Shown here piece after piece: positions 15,744-23,998 of a stretch of 45,726 bases of DNA. Position 1 is the stretch's first letter. Each line of letters begins with the position of its first letter. Under the pieces are notes generated by a model. It was not told where the DNA came from. It ran no database searches and was given only the letters and a program-made list of their open reading frames with translations. This DNA comes from a bacterium. Its GTDB lineage: Bacteria > Patescibacteria > Dojkabacteria > JAKAPS01 > JAJZLI01. The position numbers and the translations under genes are program-made. The stretch is from contig JAJZKG010000005.1 of the NCBI GenBank assembly GCA_021809565.1, positions 1-45,726 on the forward strand, read 5' to 3'.

Positions 15744-18472
15744 ATGTAGCATATAAAATAAAAGAACTAAGTTTAAAAAAAATAAACACTAAGAGATTTA
15801 GTATAAAGAAGACCATCTTCATATATTCATTCTTAATATCCTCTTTCTATACATACTTTTTAGTGAGGAGTAATTTGTTGGTTTTAACAAATTATTCAAA
15901 TATACAATTAGAAAGTACTAAAATTTTCTTAGATAAAATAGCTACTGGATCAGTACAATTAGGATCTTATCATTTACTTTCTAATATAATATTCTCAATA
16001 TTTTCTATAAATCAGTATTTATTAAATTCAGGAATTTCTTTAGCAATACCCAATATAATATTTTTTGCAATACTAAATGTTTATTTATATCTACTCATAC
16101 AATATGTTACTAAAAATAAAATTGCTGGATTATTATCATCTTTAATAATAACGTTGAATCCTAATATATTATATTTTGTTGCCTCCGGATCACATTTTAT
16201 AATTTATTTATTGCTATCTATTATGCTTTTCTATTATCTAATCGGATGGAATAATACTAATAAGAAAATGAAACTCTTTCTAATAAGTATATTAACAGGT
16301 GGATTAATTCTATTAAATATTATATCAACACTATATATAGTTATAATCCCATTATTCATTTACTTTGGAAAAAAATATAAGTATAAAGATATTAAAAAAA
16401 TTGAAGCAACAATCATATTATTTTTATTTATTGCAATAATACCAATATTATATATATTAATCTATAACTACTATGTCTATCAAAATTTCATTGGCAATAT
16501 TAACTATCATATAATAAATCTACCAAATATCTTAACAAATATTACTCATTTATCAGAAAATATAGTAACAATATATGGTTTGTTCTTTATTACACTTTCA
16601 ATATTTTCTTATATATACTTTTTTTTAATGGTTAAAGGATTAAATAAAAATAATCTTAAAATTGTATTTATATTACCTTTAATTCCATTATTATTGTTAA
16701 TATTTTCTATATTTTTACAAAATTCAAATAGAGAAGCAACTCTATTATTACTTCCATTTATTGCAATTCCACCATCACTACTTTTTACAATAATAATTCA
16801 TGATAGTGTCAATCTAAAGAGACTATTTAAATATATGTTATTTATATTAGTAATTATATTTTCATTCCTAAATATAGAATACCAATCTTATTACTTAAAT
16901 AATCATAATAAGATATATGCACATAATTATGGAAACTATTTCAAAATAACAGTAAATAAATTTAAAAAAAATTATGATAGTGGCTTCATACTTGCAAATA
17001 TTAATGATGATTCCGAAATATTACACAACATAAATATAAATTATAAATTTCTAATAACAAAAAATGAAATTAGTAGTAATAAATATTTCAAAAATGAACC
17101 GTGGATATATGCTAATTATATTATAATCAATAAACAATATTCAAAATCACAATTATATGGGACATTTAATAATAATATCAATTACTATTATTCTAAAATT
17201 ATAAATAACAAAGATTATGAGATTTTAAAATTTAATCAAAATAAAGTTAAGATATTCGCTTTAGAAAATAATATAAATATAACAAATATCCCAACATTGA
17301 CACATAGACTATCTAATAATATATATTATAAGTCGAATTTAGTTACTGAAAATTCAATATTAAGTGAATTTTGGTCATATTATAAAATTAAATATTTAAA
17401 CTATATAGGTAACATCTCTACTAAATCAAACATAACTTCTTCTAAATTTCAGTCATATGCTCTCTTGAATGCTTTATATATGAATCAACAGAACACATTT
17501 AATAATATTTTAAATTGGACATATGGAAATATGACTAAAACTGGAGATGCTTCAGCCCCACATTACAATCTTTTTGTAAGTTCATGGGGAAAACATGCTA
17601 ACGGCAGTTATGGTGTTATAAATACGAAATCTTCTGTAAATGCAGATCAGAATATTGCATATGCATTAATATTAGCTGCATATAAGTGGAGACGAAGCTA
17701 TTATATTGTAAAAGCAAAGGCAATTCTAAATAGTATATGGAACAATGAAACTGTAAAAGTAACTAATAAAAGATATGTAATTGCTGGAGATTGGGCCAAA
17801 AATAGTAATTCATACATTCTTAACCCTTCATATTTAGCTCCTTATCAATACAGGGTTTTTGCATTTGTTGATCCTTCACATGACTGGAACAATATTGTAA
17901 ATACATCATACACTGTTATAAATAATTGCTCTATGCTAAATAACAACCATATCTACTTACCAGTCAATTATTGTATCATCAATAATGACGGAAGATTTAA
18001 CAAATCTAATATCTCAACAAGGTTTGCTCTTGATGCTTACCAAGTATTATGGAATGCTGGACTAGACTATTATTTAAATAATAGTAAACAGGCATATAAT
18101 TATCTTGAAAAAACAACATTCTTTATTAATCAATGGAATAAGAATCAAAAGATATTTTCTCAATACTCAATAAATGGAAAAGTTCTTGATTATCAAGAAT
18201 CATTAGTTCTATATGCATCTTTAATACCATATTTTGGAATTCATAATAGTAAAATACAAGAACAGATATATACTAAAAAAATAATTTCCCAAACTAATTT
18301 TTATTCTACAAATATGGTCTATTTTACACATAATCTAGATAATGAAAATGCAATTTTGTCGCTATTATATTTTAAGACCAATAGGTTAATGCAAGCTGTA
18401 AGGACATTGAATGTTTTCATTAAATATAATATTAATGCAAGTTATAATATTTTTAATATTAACCATATTTGA
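15740..18472 (+). CDS. Polytopic membrane protein fused to a GH8-like glycosidase domain
   Basis: 910 residues in two parts. Residues about 25-380 hold roughly ten membrane helices, in a layout like GT-C glycosyltransferases, though I see no clear Asp/Glu pair in the first loop. A linker domain (about 385-540) follows, then a GH8 domain (about 545-895), the family of the cellulose-operon endoglucanase BcsZ. The GH8 marks are SKFQSYALL (568-576), FNNILNWTYGNM, NADQNIAYALILAAYKW (634-650), NPSYLAPYQYRVFA (695-708) and RFALDAYQVLWNAGLD (761-776), where Asp765 matches the usual catalytic base. The usual SEGQ acid motif reads SKFQ, so the catalytic Glu is Lys569 (codon 17444-17446). The domain may be inactive or a binding module. 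Translation is coupled to the GT2 synthase upstream. The protein is notably rich in Asn, Tyr and Ile. Confidence 0.75.
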   Translation: MNVAYKIKELSLKKINTKRFSIKKTIFIYSFLISSFYTYFLVRSNLLVLTNYSNIQLESTKIFLDKIATGSVQLGSYHLLSNIIFSIFSINQYLLNSGISLAIPNIIFFAILNVYLYLLIQYVTKNKIAGLLSSLIITLNPNILYFVASGSHFIIYLLLSIMLFYYLIGWNNTNKKMKLFLISILTGGLILLNIISTLYIVIIPLFIYFGKKYKYKDIKKIEATIILFLFIAIIPILYILIYNYYVYQNFIGNINYHIINLPNILTNITHLSENIVTIYGLFFITLSIFSYIYFFLMVKGLNKNNLKIVFILPLIPLLLLIFSIFLQNSNREATLLLLPFIAIPPSLLFTIIIHDSVNLKRLFKYMLFILVIIFSFLNIEYQSYYLNNHNKIYAHNYGNYFKITVNKFKKNYDSGFILANINDDSEILHNININYKFLITKNEISSNKYFKNEPWIYANYIIINKQYSKSQLYGTFNNNINYYYSKIINNKDYEILKFNQNKVKIFALENNINITNIPTLTHRLSNNIYYKSNLVTENSILSEFWSYYKIKYLNYIGNISTKSNITSSKFQSYALLNALYMNQQNTFNNILNWTYGNMTKTGDASAPHYNLFVSSWGKHANGSYGVINTKSSVNADQNIAYALILAAYKWRRSYYIVKAKAILNSIWNNETVKVTNKRYVIAGDWAKNSNSYILNPSYLAPYQYRVFAFVDPSHDWNNIVNTSYTVINNCSMLNNNHIYLPVNYCIINNDGRFNKSNISTRFALDAYQVLWNAGLDYYLNNSKQAYNYLEKTTFFINQWNKNQKIFSQYSINGKVLDYQESLVLYASLIPYFGIHNSKIQEQIYTKKIISQTNFYSTNMVYFTHNLDNENAILSLLYFKTNRLMQAVRTLNVFIKYNINASYNIFNINHI

Positions 18473-18491
18473 TATCATTAGTGATAATGTT

Positions 18492-18497
18492 TAATAT
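18492..18497 (+). promoter_or_regulatory. Possible -10 box (TAATAT) for the TauE operon
   Basis: TAATAT ends 6 bases before ATG 18504, the same spacing as at other starts here. A short inverted repeat TATCA-TTAG-TGATA lies at 18472-18485, just upstream, and could bind a regulator. Confidence 0.35.
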
Positions 18498-18503
18498 ATT
18501 GTT

Positions 18504-19340
18504 ATGTTACTTTTTTACTTTGGGATAATTATATTTTCTATCCTTGCAGGAGTGATAGGAGCACTAGTAGGAATTGGGGGAGGAATAATAATAATCCCTA
18601 TACTTATTCTAATATTTCATATAAATATTAAAATTGCTATTGGAGCAAGCATCATATCTGTAATAGCAACATCCTCATCTGCAGCATCAGTTTATCTAAA
18701 AGACAAAATAATAAATATCAAAGTTGGAATGTTACTTGAGATAGCAACAACCATAGGAGCTATAACTGGGGCAGAAATTATGGGTATACTAAATACTACT
18801 GTTCTACTTTATATATTTGCATTTGTTCTTCTTATATCAATACTTCCTCTTTTAAAAAATAGAGACCAAGAGGTTGATGAAAATGTTGAAAATGATAATA
18901 TTGCAGATTATCTAAAATTATCATCTTCATATTATGATAAGAAACAAAATAAAAAAATATCTTACAACGTAACTAATATTCCTGGAGGTTTTGTAATAAT
19001 GTATATAGCAGGTTTAATATCTGGACTTTTGGGAATAGGTAGTGGGGTATTCAAAGTACTGGCATTGGATGATGTAATGAAACTTCCAATGAAAGTATCC
19101 ACAACAACTTCAAATATGATGATAGGTGTTACTGCGGCAGCTAGTGCATTTATATATCTTATAAATGGGTATATAAATCCATATATAGCTATACCAGTAA
19201 TGATAGGGGTATTTATAGGATCATATTATGGAACTGAATTAATTGGTAAAACATCAAATGTATATTTAAAGAAAATATTTATATTGGTTATATTAGTTAT
19301 AGCAATAGAGATGATTTTAAGAGCTATGCATGTATTATGA
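18504..19340 (+). CDS. TauE/SafE (TSUP) family membrane transporter
   Basis: Anion exporter family linked to sulfite, sulfoacetate or organosulfonate export. The 278 residues form two homologous halves with the family glycine motif at the start of each: GALVGIGGGIIIIPIL (about 19-34) and GLLGIGSGVFKVLALD (about 173-188), followed by the conserved KVSTTTSN. About eight helices, with a charged cytoplasmic loop in the middle (about 110-155). The ATG of the next gene overlaps its stop by four bases. That gene is a DUF1634 protein, a known companion of this transporter family. The true substrate is unknown. Confidence 0.92.
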   Translation: MLLFYFGIIIFSILAGVIGALVGIGGGIIIIPILILIFHINIKIAIGASIISVIATSSSAASVYLKDKIINIKVGMLLEIATTIGAITGAEIMGILNTTVLLYIFAFVLLISILPLLKNRDQEVDENVENDNIADYLKLSSSYYDKKQNKKISYNVTNIPGGFVIMYIAGLISGLLGIGSGVFKVLALDDVMKLPMKVSTTTSNMMIGVTAAASAFIYLINGYINPYIAIPVMIGVFIGSYYGTELIGKTSNVYLKKIFILVILVIAIEMILRAMHVL

Positions 19341-19705
19341 ACAAATCTAGATCAAATGAAGCTAAAAATAAAGATATGGAAGTGATAATAGGTTATGTTT
19401 TACGAACTGGCGTTATTGTGAGCATATCTTTAGCATTAATTGACCTTATAATAATATTCACTAAAGGTAGTATAAATTACTACACTAGTTCTTACCAAAA
19501 CACTTTCTCTTTTTTAAACTTAATATTTGGACACTTTTCATTTTTAACGTTGTTATTTATCCCTATTATAATCCTAATTATCACTCCAGTTACAAGAGTA
19601 TTATTGTCTATTTTTCTATTTTTAAAAAATAAAGATTATATATTATCTATAACTACTTTAACTGTATTTATAATACTACTTATCTCCATTTTTATCGTTG
19701 CATAA
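19337..19705 (+). CDS. DUF1634-family membrane protein, TauE partner
   Basis: 122 residues with three strong helices at about 19-36, 57-84 and 95-120, and a conserved-looking LRTGVIVSISLALIDL start that matches DUF1634 proteins. The family has no known activity but is repeatedly found beside TSUP transporters, and here the two genes overlap in ATGA. It may be an accessory subunit. It lacks any soluble domain. Confidence 0.8.
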   Translation: MNKSRSNEAKNKDMEVIIGYVLRTGVIVSISLALIDLIIIFTKGSINYYTSSYQNTFSFLNLIFGHFSFLTLLFIPIIILIITPVTRVLLSIFLFLKNKDYILSITTLTVFIILLISIFIVA

Positions 19706-19714
19706 TGTTATAAT
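19706..19714 (+). promoter_or_regulatory. Extended -10 box (TGTTATAAT) for DUF2905 and nth
   Basis: TG-T-TATAAT sits directly after the DUF1634 stop (TAA 19703-19705) and ends 5 bases before the ATG at 19720. It gives the DUF2905-nth pair its own, leaderless, promoter inside what would otherwise look like one operon. Confidence 0.55.
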
Positions 19715-19719
19715 AAAAT

Positions 19720-19944
19720 ATGTACGGTAAAATATTTATAATCATAGGTATATTTATAACTATAGTAGGTATAGCTCTTTATTTTACTGAAAAATATCAT
19801 ACATTTAATATTTGGAATGATATTCCTGGAAACTTTGTCTTTAAAAAAGGTAATTTTAGTTTTTACTTTCCGTTAACTTTTTCAATATTAGCATCTATAA
19901 TATTAACAATAATAATATATATTGTATCCAGAATAGTAAAATGA
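19720..19944 (+). CDS. DUF2905-family small membrane protein
   Basis: 74 residues: helix (about 3-22), a short extracellular or cytosolic loop with DIPGNFVFKKGNFSFYFP, then a second helix (about 50-70). The loop matches the DUF2905 pattern of a LPGD-type turn, a charged GN segment and an aromatic-Pro end. Function unknown for the family. Its stop overlaps the ATG of nth in ATGA. Confidence 0.85.
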   Translation: MYGKIFIIIGIFITIVGIALYFTEKYHTFNIWNDIPGNFVFKKGNFSFYFPLTFSILASIILTIIIYIVSRIVK

Positions 19945-20603
19945 GCAAAAACAAAAGGGAGTATGTTAAAGAGATAATAGAAAAATTAGATATCCTATAT
20001 CCTAATGCCAAAATTTCTTTAAATTTTAAAAATCCATTTGAACTTTTAATAGCAACAATATTGTCTGCTCAATGTACAGATAAAAGAGTCAATATGGTTA
20101 CAAAAGGTTTGTTTAAAAAATATAAAACACCAGTAGATTTTAAGAATGTAGATATAAATACACTTGAAAAAGAAATATATTCTACTGGATTTTATAAAAA
20201 TAAAGCAAAAAATATAAAAAAATTAGCAACTATAATTGTTGATCAGTATGGCGGGAATGTACCAAACGATATAGATATATTAGTAAAATTACCTGGAATA
20301 GGTAGAAAAACTGCAAATGTGGTTTTAATGAATGCTTTTTCTTTTAATACTGGAGTAGTTGTAGATACACATATGATAAGATTATCAGGGAGATTAGGCT
20401 TAATCGGAAAGCATTTAATAAAGAGTAAAAATGCTAATAAAATAGAATTGGTTTTAAATAAAATTGTTGAAAAGTCTTCATATCTACATTTTTCTGATCT
20501 TATCATAGCACATGGGAGAGAGATATGTGTTGCTAAAAAACCCAAGTGTGATATGTGTATATTAAAAGATATTTGTCCAAAAATTGGAGTGAAAAAAATT
20601 TGA
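19941..20603 (+). CDS. nth: Endonuclease III, DNA glycosylase/AP lyase
   Basis: Removes oxidised pyrimidines and cuts the resulting abasic site. The helix-hairpin-helix LPGIGRKTAN (118-127) contains the catalytic Lys123, and the catalytic Asp is Asp142 in VVDTHMIRLSGRLGL. The C-terminal 4Fe-4S cluster has the canonical spacing C-x6-C-x2-C-x5-C (Cys196, 203, 206 and 212). Full length at 220. It converges on a surface-protein gene, with two bases between the stop codons. With xth in the same window, both main steps of base excision repair are present. Confidence 0.97.
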   Translation: MSKNKREYVKEIIEKLDILYPNAKISLNFKNPFELLIATILSAQCTDKRVNMVTKGLFKKYKTPVDFKNVDINTLEKEIYSTGFYKNKAKNIKKLATIIVDQYGGNVPNDIDILVKLPGIGRKTANVVLMNAFSFNTGVVVDTHMIRLSGRLGLIGKHLIKSKNANKIELVLNKIVEKSSYLHFSDLIIAHGREICVAKKPKCDMCILKDICPKIGVKKI

Positions 20604-20605
20604 TA

Positions 20606-21247
20606 TTAATTTCTCCTTTTTTTAAAGTAGAAAAATCCAATAATTACAAATATAACAAAAACTATTGCAGTGTATTTTATTATTGATCCAAATCCATTAT
20701 ATATTGGAACATTATTAGAATTGGTAGATGCAGATATTGGACTATTTGATGCAAATGAAGGAGATAACTGTTGACTTGTTGCTATAAAAGTTCCTCCTCT
20801 CATAAATGTATATCCTGTAACTGTATTATTTTTATATTGTACATTTGTGAGTAAGAACCACCTGTTTCGTATTGAATCCCATATGTATATATATTCTGCA
20901 CGTACATGAGTAACTTGTACCTGTATTTCCCTTGGTAATGTTAAATCTCTACTATTAAGTGGACCATCTGATCCAATTGAAATACTGAAAGATTCAACAA
21001 CATAAGGAACTGCCTCTGGTAAAAAACTATTCCCTACTGGAGAAAGAGTTACATTTTCACTTACTGGAAATACATGGGAAGGAAATGACACTGTTACGTT
21101 TCCACTTTGTACAGCCCCACCTAATGTACCTACTGCAACAGTGTTCAATGGAATATTATTAGATGCCGCATATGTAGATAATGGTATTAGATACAGGAAT
21201 AAAGATATAACCAAAGCTATACTTAAAAAATATTTCTTAATAATCAT
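20606..21247 (-). CDS. Surface protein with signal peptide, ZU5-like domain and C-terminal anchor helix
   Basis: Function unknown. From ATG 21247 it has a clear signal peptide (KKYFLSIALVISLFLYLIP, then STYAAS), a beta-rich domain of about 130 residues, a Ser/Asn-rich linker and a C-terminal helix ending in KKRRN, so the domain lies outside and the tail inside. The domain begins GGAVQSGNVTVSFPSHVF, like the upward strand and PSGAF turn of ZU5-type domains. A frame opening at 21286 would add 13 residues before the signal peptide; I chose the internal ATG because it gives a normal n-region. A protein with the same order of parts lies at 38565. Such domains are often found on signalling or cell-surface proteins. 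Confidence 0.7.
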   Translation of the reverse strand: MIIKKYFLSIALVISLFLYLIPLSTYAASNNIPLNTVAVGTLGGAVQSGNVTVSFPSHVFPVSENVTLSPVGNSFLPEAVPYVVESFSISIGSDGPLNSRDLTLPREIQVQVTHVRAEYIYIWDSIRNRWFLLTNVQYKNNTVTGYTFMRGGTFIATSQQLSPSFASNSPISASTNSNNVPIYNGFGSIIKYTAIVFVIFVIIGFFYFKKRRN

Positions 21248-21332
21248 AATATTACTAATTATAATACATTTATAGACATATTTCATATTCTTTTTTATAT
21301 TTAAAAATTATTAATATTACATTAAACAATTA

Positions 21333-21361
21333 TTGTACAATTTATCTTTATCTGTTATATT
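21333..21361 (+). promoter_or_regulatory. Promoter of the alpha-glucan operon (TTGTAC-17-TATATT, extended -10)
   Basis: TTGTAC at 21333-21338 and TATATT at 21356-21361 are 17 bases apart, with TG at 21353-21354 one base before the -10. Start is expected near 21368, giving a leader of about 30 bases that contains AAGGATAGGG, a purine stretch rather far (about 17 bases) from the ATG at 21398. Confidence 0.6.
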
Positions 21362-21397
21362 AATCTTGCAAGGATAGGGCAAAAACCTAATAAATAT

Positions 21398-22492
21398 ATG
21401 ATTAAATCAATACCTTTTAATAATAACAAAGACAATAATAGGCAAAGCCTTGTAATAGAAACACCTCCATATTTCATAGAATTTGTAAAGAAAACTGAAG
21501 AAGATGTGACATTGAAAGGAAGTGTAGTGTCTGATCAAGTAGTTGAGAGGATAGATCCTTTCTTTAATCATTCAACTTTAATCTCATACTCTAGATCGAA
21601 AAGACCACAGCCAGACATGAAAATATCTGAAGATAACAAAGAAGATTACTGTCTATTTGATCATCTAGATGATGTTGCTCACCCTATTATAGAATATGAT
21701 GAATGGGGAGTTTATCAAGCCCCAAACCCTTTTGCATTTAACCCAGGATTCCATGATCTTATAGTTTCAAAAGATCATATAGATACAATTTCAAATATAG
21801 AAAGAAAACATGTATTTGGAATTATTTCTGCATTATCAAAGAGAGCCAAAGAAATTACTTTAAAAAATAATGTCAATCAGGTTGCGGCTGGAATAAATTT
21901 TGGTACTGATAAAGAAAAATACCCAGCAGGTGCCAGTCAACCTCATTTACATGCACAAATTGGAGCTGTATACAAAGAAAGTTTCTTTCCTTTATATGAC
22001 AAATATGAAGATATAATAAATAAATTTCATAAGAAGGGTATAGACTATATAAATTTATATAATCAAGCTTTAAGATCTAGTGATCTAGTTATACATGAGA
22101 CAGATAATTTTATAGTGTTTGCACCGTTTTCACCAAGATTTAAAGATGAGATACATATCCAAGCAAAAAATAGGGACATAGGAAATTTATCATCCTTAAA
22201 TGAAGATTCCATTGAAGAGTTATCAAATATATTGTATAAAGTATTAAGAGCTCTTTCTTTAATGCAATTTAAAAATAAAGATGGAAATGATATTAACGCT
22301 GGAATTAGAAGCGTAAATGTTGATTTTTTAGGAAAAAGGACAGATAGTGAGACTAATGTTGGAATGTACATAATGATAATGCCTCGACAGTCTGACCTTG
22401 CATATTCAGAATTAATGGGTAGGTTTGTGATAGATAGATTTCCAGAAGATACAAAAAAGGCAATAGAAAATGAATTCTTTAATGAAAATTAG
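21398..22492 (+). CDS. GalT-like nucleotidylyltransferase (HIT superfamily)
   Basis: Relative of galactose-1-phosphate uridylyltransferase, an enzyme that swaps a nucleotide between sugar phosphates through a His-nucleotide intermediate. Residues 85-190 form the first half, ending in the active-site segment SQPHLHAQIG: His183-Leu-His185-Ala-Gln187 stands for the HPHxQ of GalT, with His185 as expected nucleophile. Further marks are EYDEWGVYQAPNPFAFNPG (99-117) and the second half after SSDLVIHETDNFIVFAPFSPR. First gene of an operon that continues with two glycogen-synthase-like and two GH57 genes. Since no glgC lies in the window, it may supply the NDP-glucose donor. A plant GalT-like protein, ADP-glucose phosphorylase, gives precedent. 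True GalT activity is the alternative. Confidence 0.82.
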   Translation: MIKSIPFNNNKDNNRQSLVIETPPYFIEFVKKTEEDVTLKGSVVSDQVVERIDPFFNHSTLISYSRSKRPQPDMKISEDNKEDYCLFDHLDDVAHPIIEYDEWGVYQAPNPFAFNPGFHDLIVSKDHIDTISNIERKHVFGIISALSKRAKEITLKNNVNQVAAGINFGTDKEKYPAGASQPHLHAQIGAVYKESFFPLYDKYEDIINKFHKKGIDYINLYNQALRSSDLVIHETDNFIVFAPFSPRFKDEIHIQAKNRDIGNLSSLNEDSIEELSNILYKVLRALSLMQFKNKDGNDINAGIRSVNVDFLGKRTDSETNVGMYIMIMPRQSDLAYSELMGRFVIDRFPEDTKKAIENEFFNEN

Positions 22493-23996
22493 AAACAATA
22501 TAAAATTATTATATACCTCTGCTGAAGTTTACCCTTATGCTGGAGTTGGAGGTCTTGGTCAAGTATCATATTTCCTTACAAAAGCATTAAAAAAAGAAGG
22601 TGTAGATGCAAGAATAATAATGCCTAAATATGGAAACATTGATGAAGAGAGATACCCACTCAAAATGTTATATGAAGGATTAAAAATTCCAACACAATCC
22701 TCAAGAGATATAATCTGTAATATTAAAGTTTATCAAGAAAGTGAAGAGGAACCCATTATATATTTCATAGAGAATAAGGAGTTCTATGAAACTAGATCAA
22801 ACGTATATGGATATTCTGATGATCATGTTAGATTTCTTCTTTTATCATTATCAATAATAGAATTTTTGAAGATATCCACATGGACTCCAGATGTAATCAA
22901 TTGTGCAGATTGGCATACGGGACATATCCCAAATCTGTTAAAAGTAAATTACAAGGACGACCCAAAACTATCAAAAATATCTACAGTCTTTAGTATACAT
23001 AATATAGTGCACCAAGGATTATTTGATCATAAAAATACCAATGATCTAGATTTTGACAATGGAAGAGGGGAGATAGCAGATCTGTTTGATCCAGCATTAC
23101 AAAAACAAAATTTTATGAGAAGAGCAATAATGTATGCAGACATAGTATCAACAGTCTCTGAGAAATATTCTAAAGAAATCTTAACCCCCGACTATTCAGA
23201 AGGACTAGAGCATCTTCTAAAAGAAGTTAGAACCAAATTAGTAGGTATATTGAATGGAATAGATTATACATATATGAACCCTGAAACAGATATAAATGTT
23301 GTAGAAAATTACGATTGGAGAAGCTCAATAAAAAGACATATTAATAAGATAGCGTTGCAAAAGGAATTTGACTTAGAAAAATCTAACGGCCCCATACTAT
23401 CCATGGTTACAAGATTAGATGATCAAAAAGGATTGGATCTCGTAATAGAGATATTGGATCCACTTTTTTTGGAGTATAAAGATATACAATTTGTAATAAT
23501 AGGAAGTGGAGATGGGAGATACATATCATACTTTCAGAAATTAGAAAAAAGATATCCAAAAAGAGTTGGGACTCATCTGATGGCTGATTTTATTTTACCT
23601 AAAAAGGTATTCTCTGGTGCCGATATGATACTAATACCTTCAAGGTTTGAACCATCTGGTATAACTCAAATGGAATCAATGAGATATGGTTGTATTCCAA
23701 TCGCAAGAAACATAGGCGGATTATCAGATTCAATTACAGATTTTAATATGGAAAATATTTCTGGTAATGGATTTTTATTTGATAACTATAATCCATATTC
23801 CTTATATGGAACAATAGTAAGAGCAATTGACCAATATAATAATATAGGATTGTGGAGAAAAATAGTAGAATCAGCTATGAAAACAGATTTCTCTTGGGAA
23901 AATTCCGCAAGAAAATATATTGATATATATATAAGAGCAATGAATATGACTAATGGACCAATAGATAAACTAGGAATGAACTATCAAATATTCTAA
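22470..23996 (+). CDS. GT5 glycogen/starch synthase-like protein with altered donor loop
   Basis: GT-B glycosyltransferase of the GlgA family, extending alpha-1,4-glucan from NDP-glucose. Visible motifs are YTSAEVYPYAGVGGLGQVS (15-33), DWHTGHIPNL, SIHNIVHQG, GILNGIDY, TRLDDQKGLD with the phosphate-binding Arg and Lys, and PSRFEPSGITQMESMRYG with the catalytic-domain Glu. The N-terminal signature normally reads KxGGLADV; here the Lys is Gly25 (codon 22542-22544). That Lys contacts the donor phosphate in GlgA, so activity or donor choice may differ. The GT5 copy at 26814 keeps it. Overlaps the GalT-like gene by 23 bases; AAGG lies 9 bases before this ATG, which favours it over the ATG at 22482. 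Two bases separate it from the GH57 gene. Confidence 0.88.
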   Translation: MNSLMKIRNNIKLLYTSAEVYPYAGVGGLGQVSYFLTKALKKEGVDARIIMPKYGNIDEERYPLKMLYEGLKIPTQSSRDIICNIKVYQESEEEPIIYFIENKEFYETRSNVYGYSDDHVRFLLLSLSIIEFLKISTWTPDVINCADWHTGHIPNLLKVNYKDDPKLSKISTVFSIHNIVHQGLFDHKNTNDLDFDNGRGEIADLFDPALQKQNFMRRAIMYADIVSTVSEKYSKEILTPDYSEGLEHLLKEVRTKLVGILNGIDYTYMNPETDINVVENYDWRSSIKRHINKIALQKEFDLEKSNGPILSMVTRLDDQKGLDLVIEILDPLFLEYKDIQFVIIGSGDGRYISYFQKLEKRYPKRVGTHLMADFILPKKVFSGADMILIPSRFEPSGITQMESMRYGCIPIARNIGGLSDSITDFNMENISGNGFLFDNYNPYSLYGTIVRAIDQYNNIGLWRKIVESAMKTDFSWENSARKYIDIYIRAMNMTNGPIDKLGMNYQIF

Positions 23997-23998
23997 TT

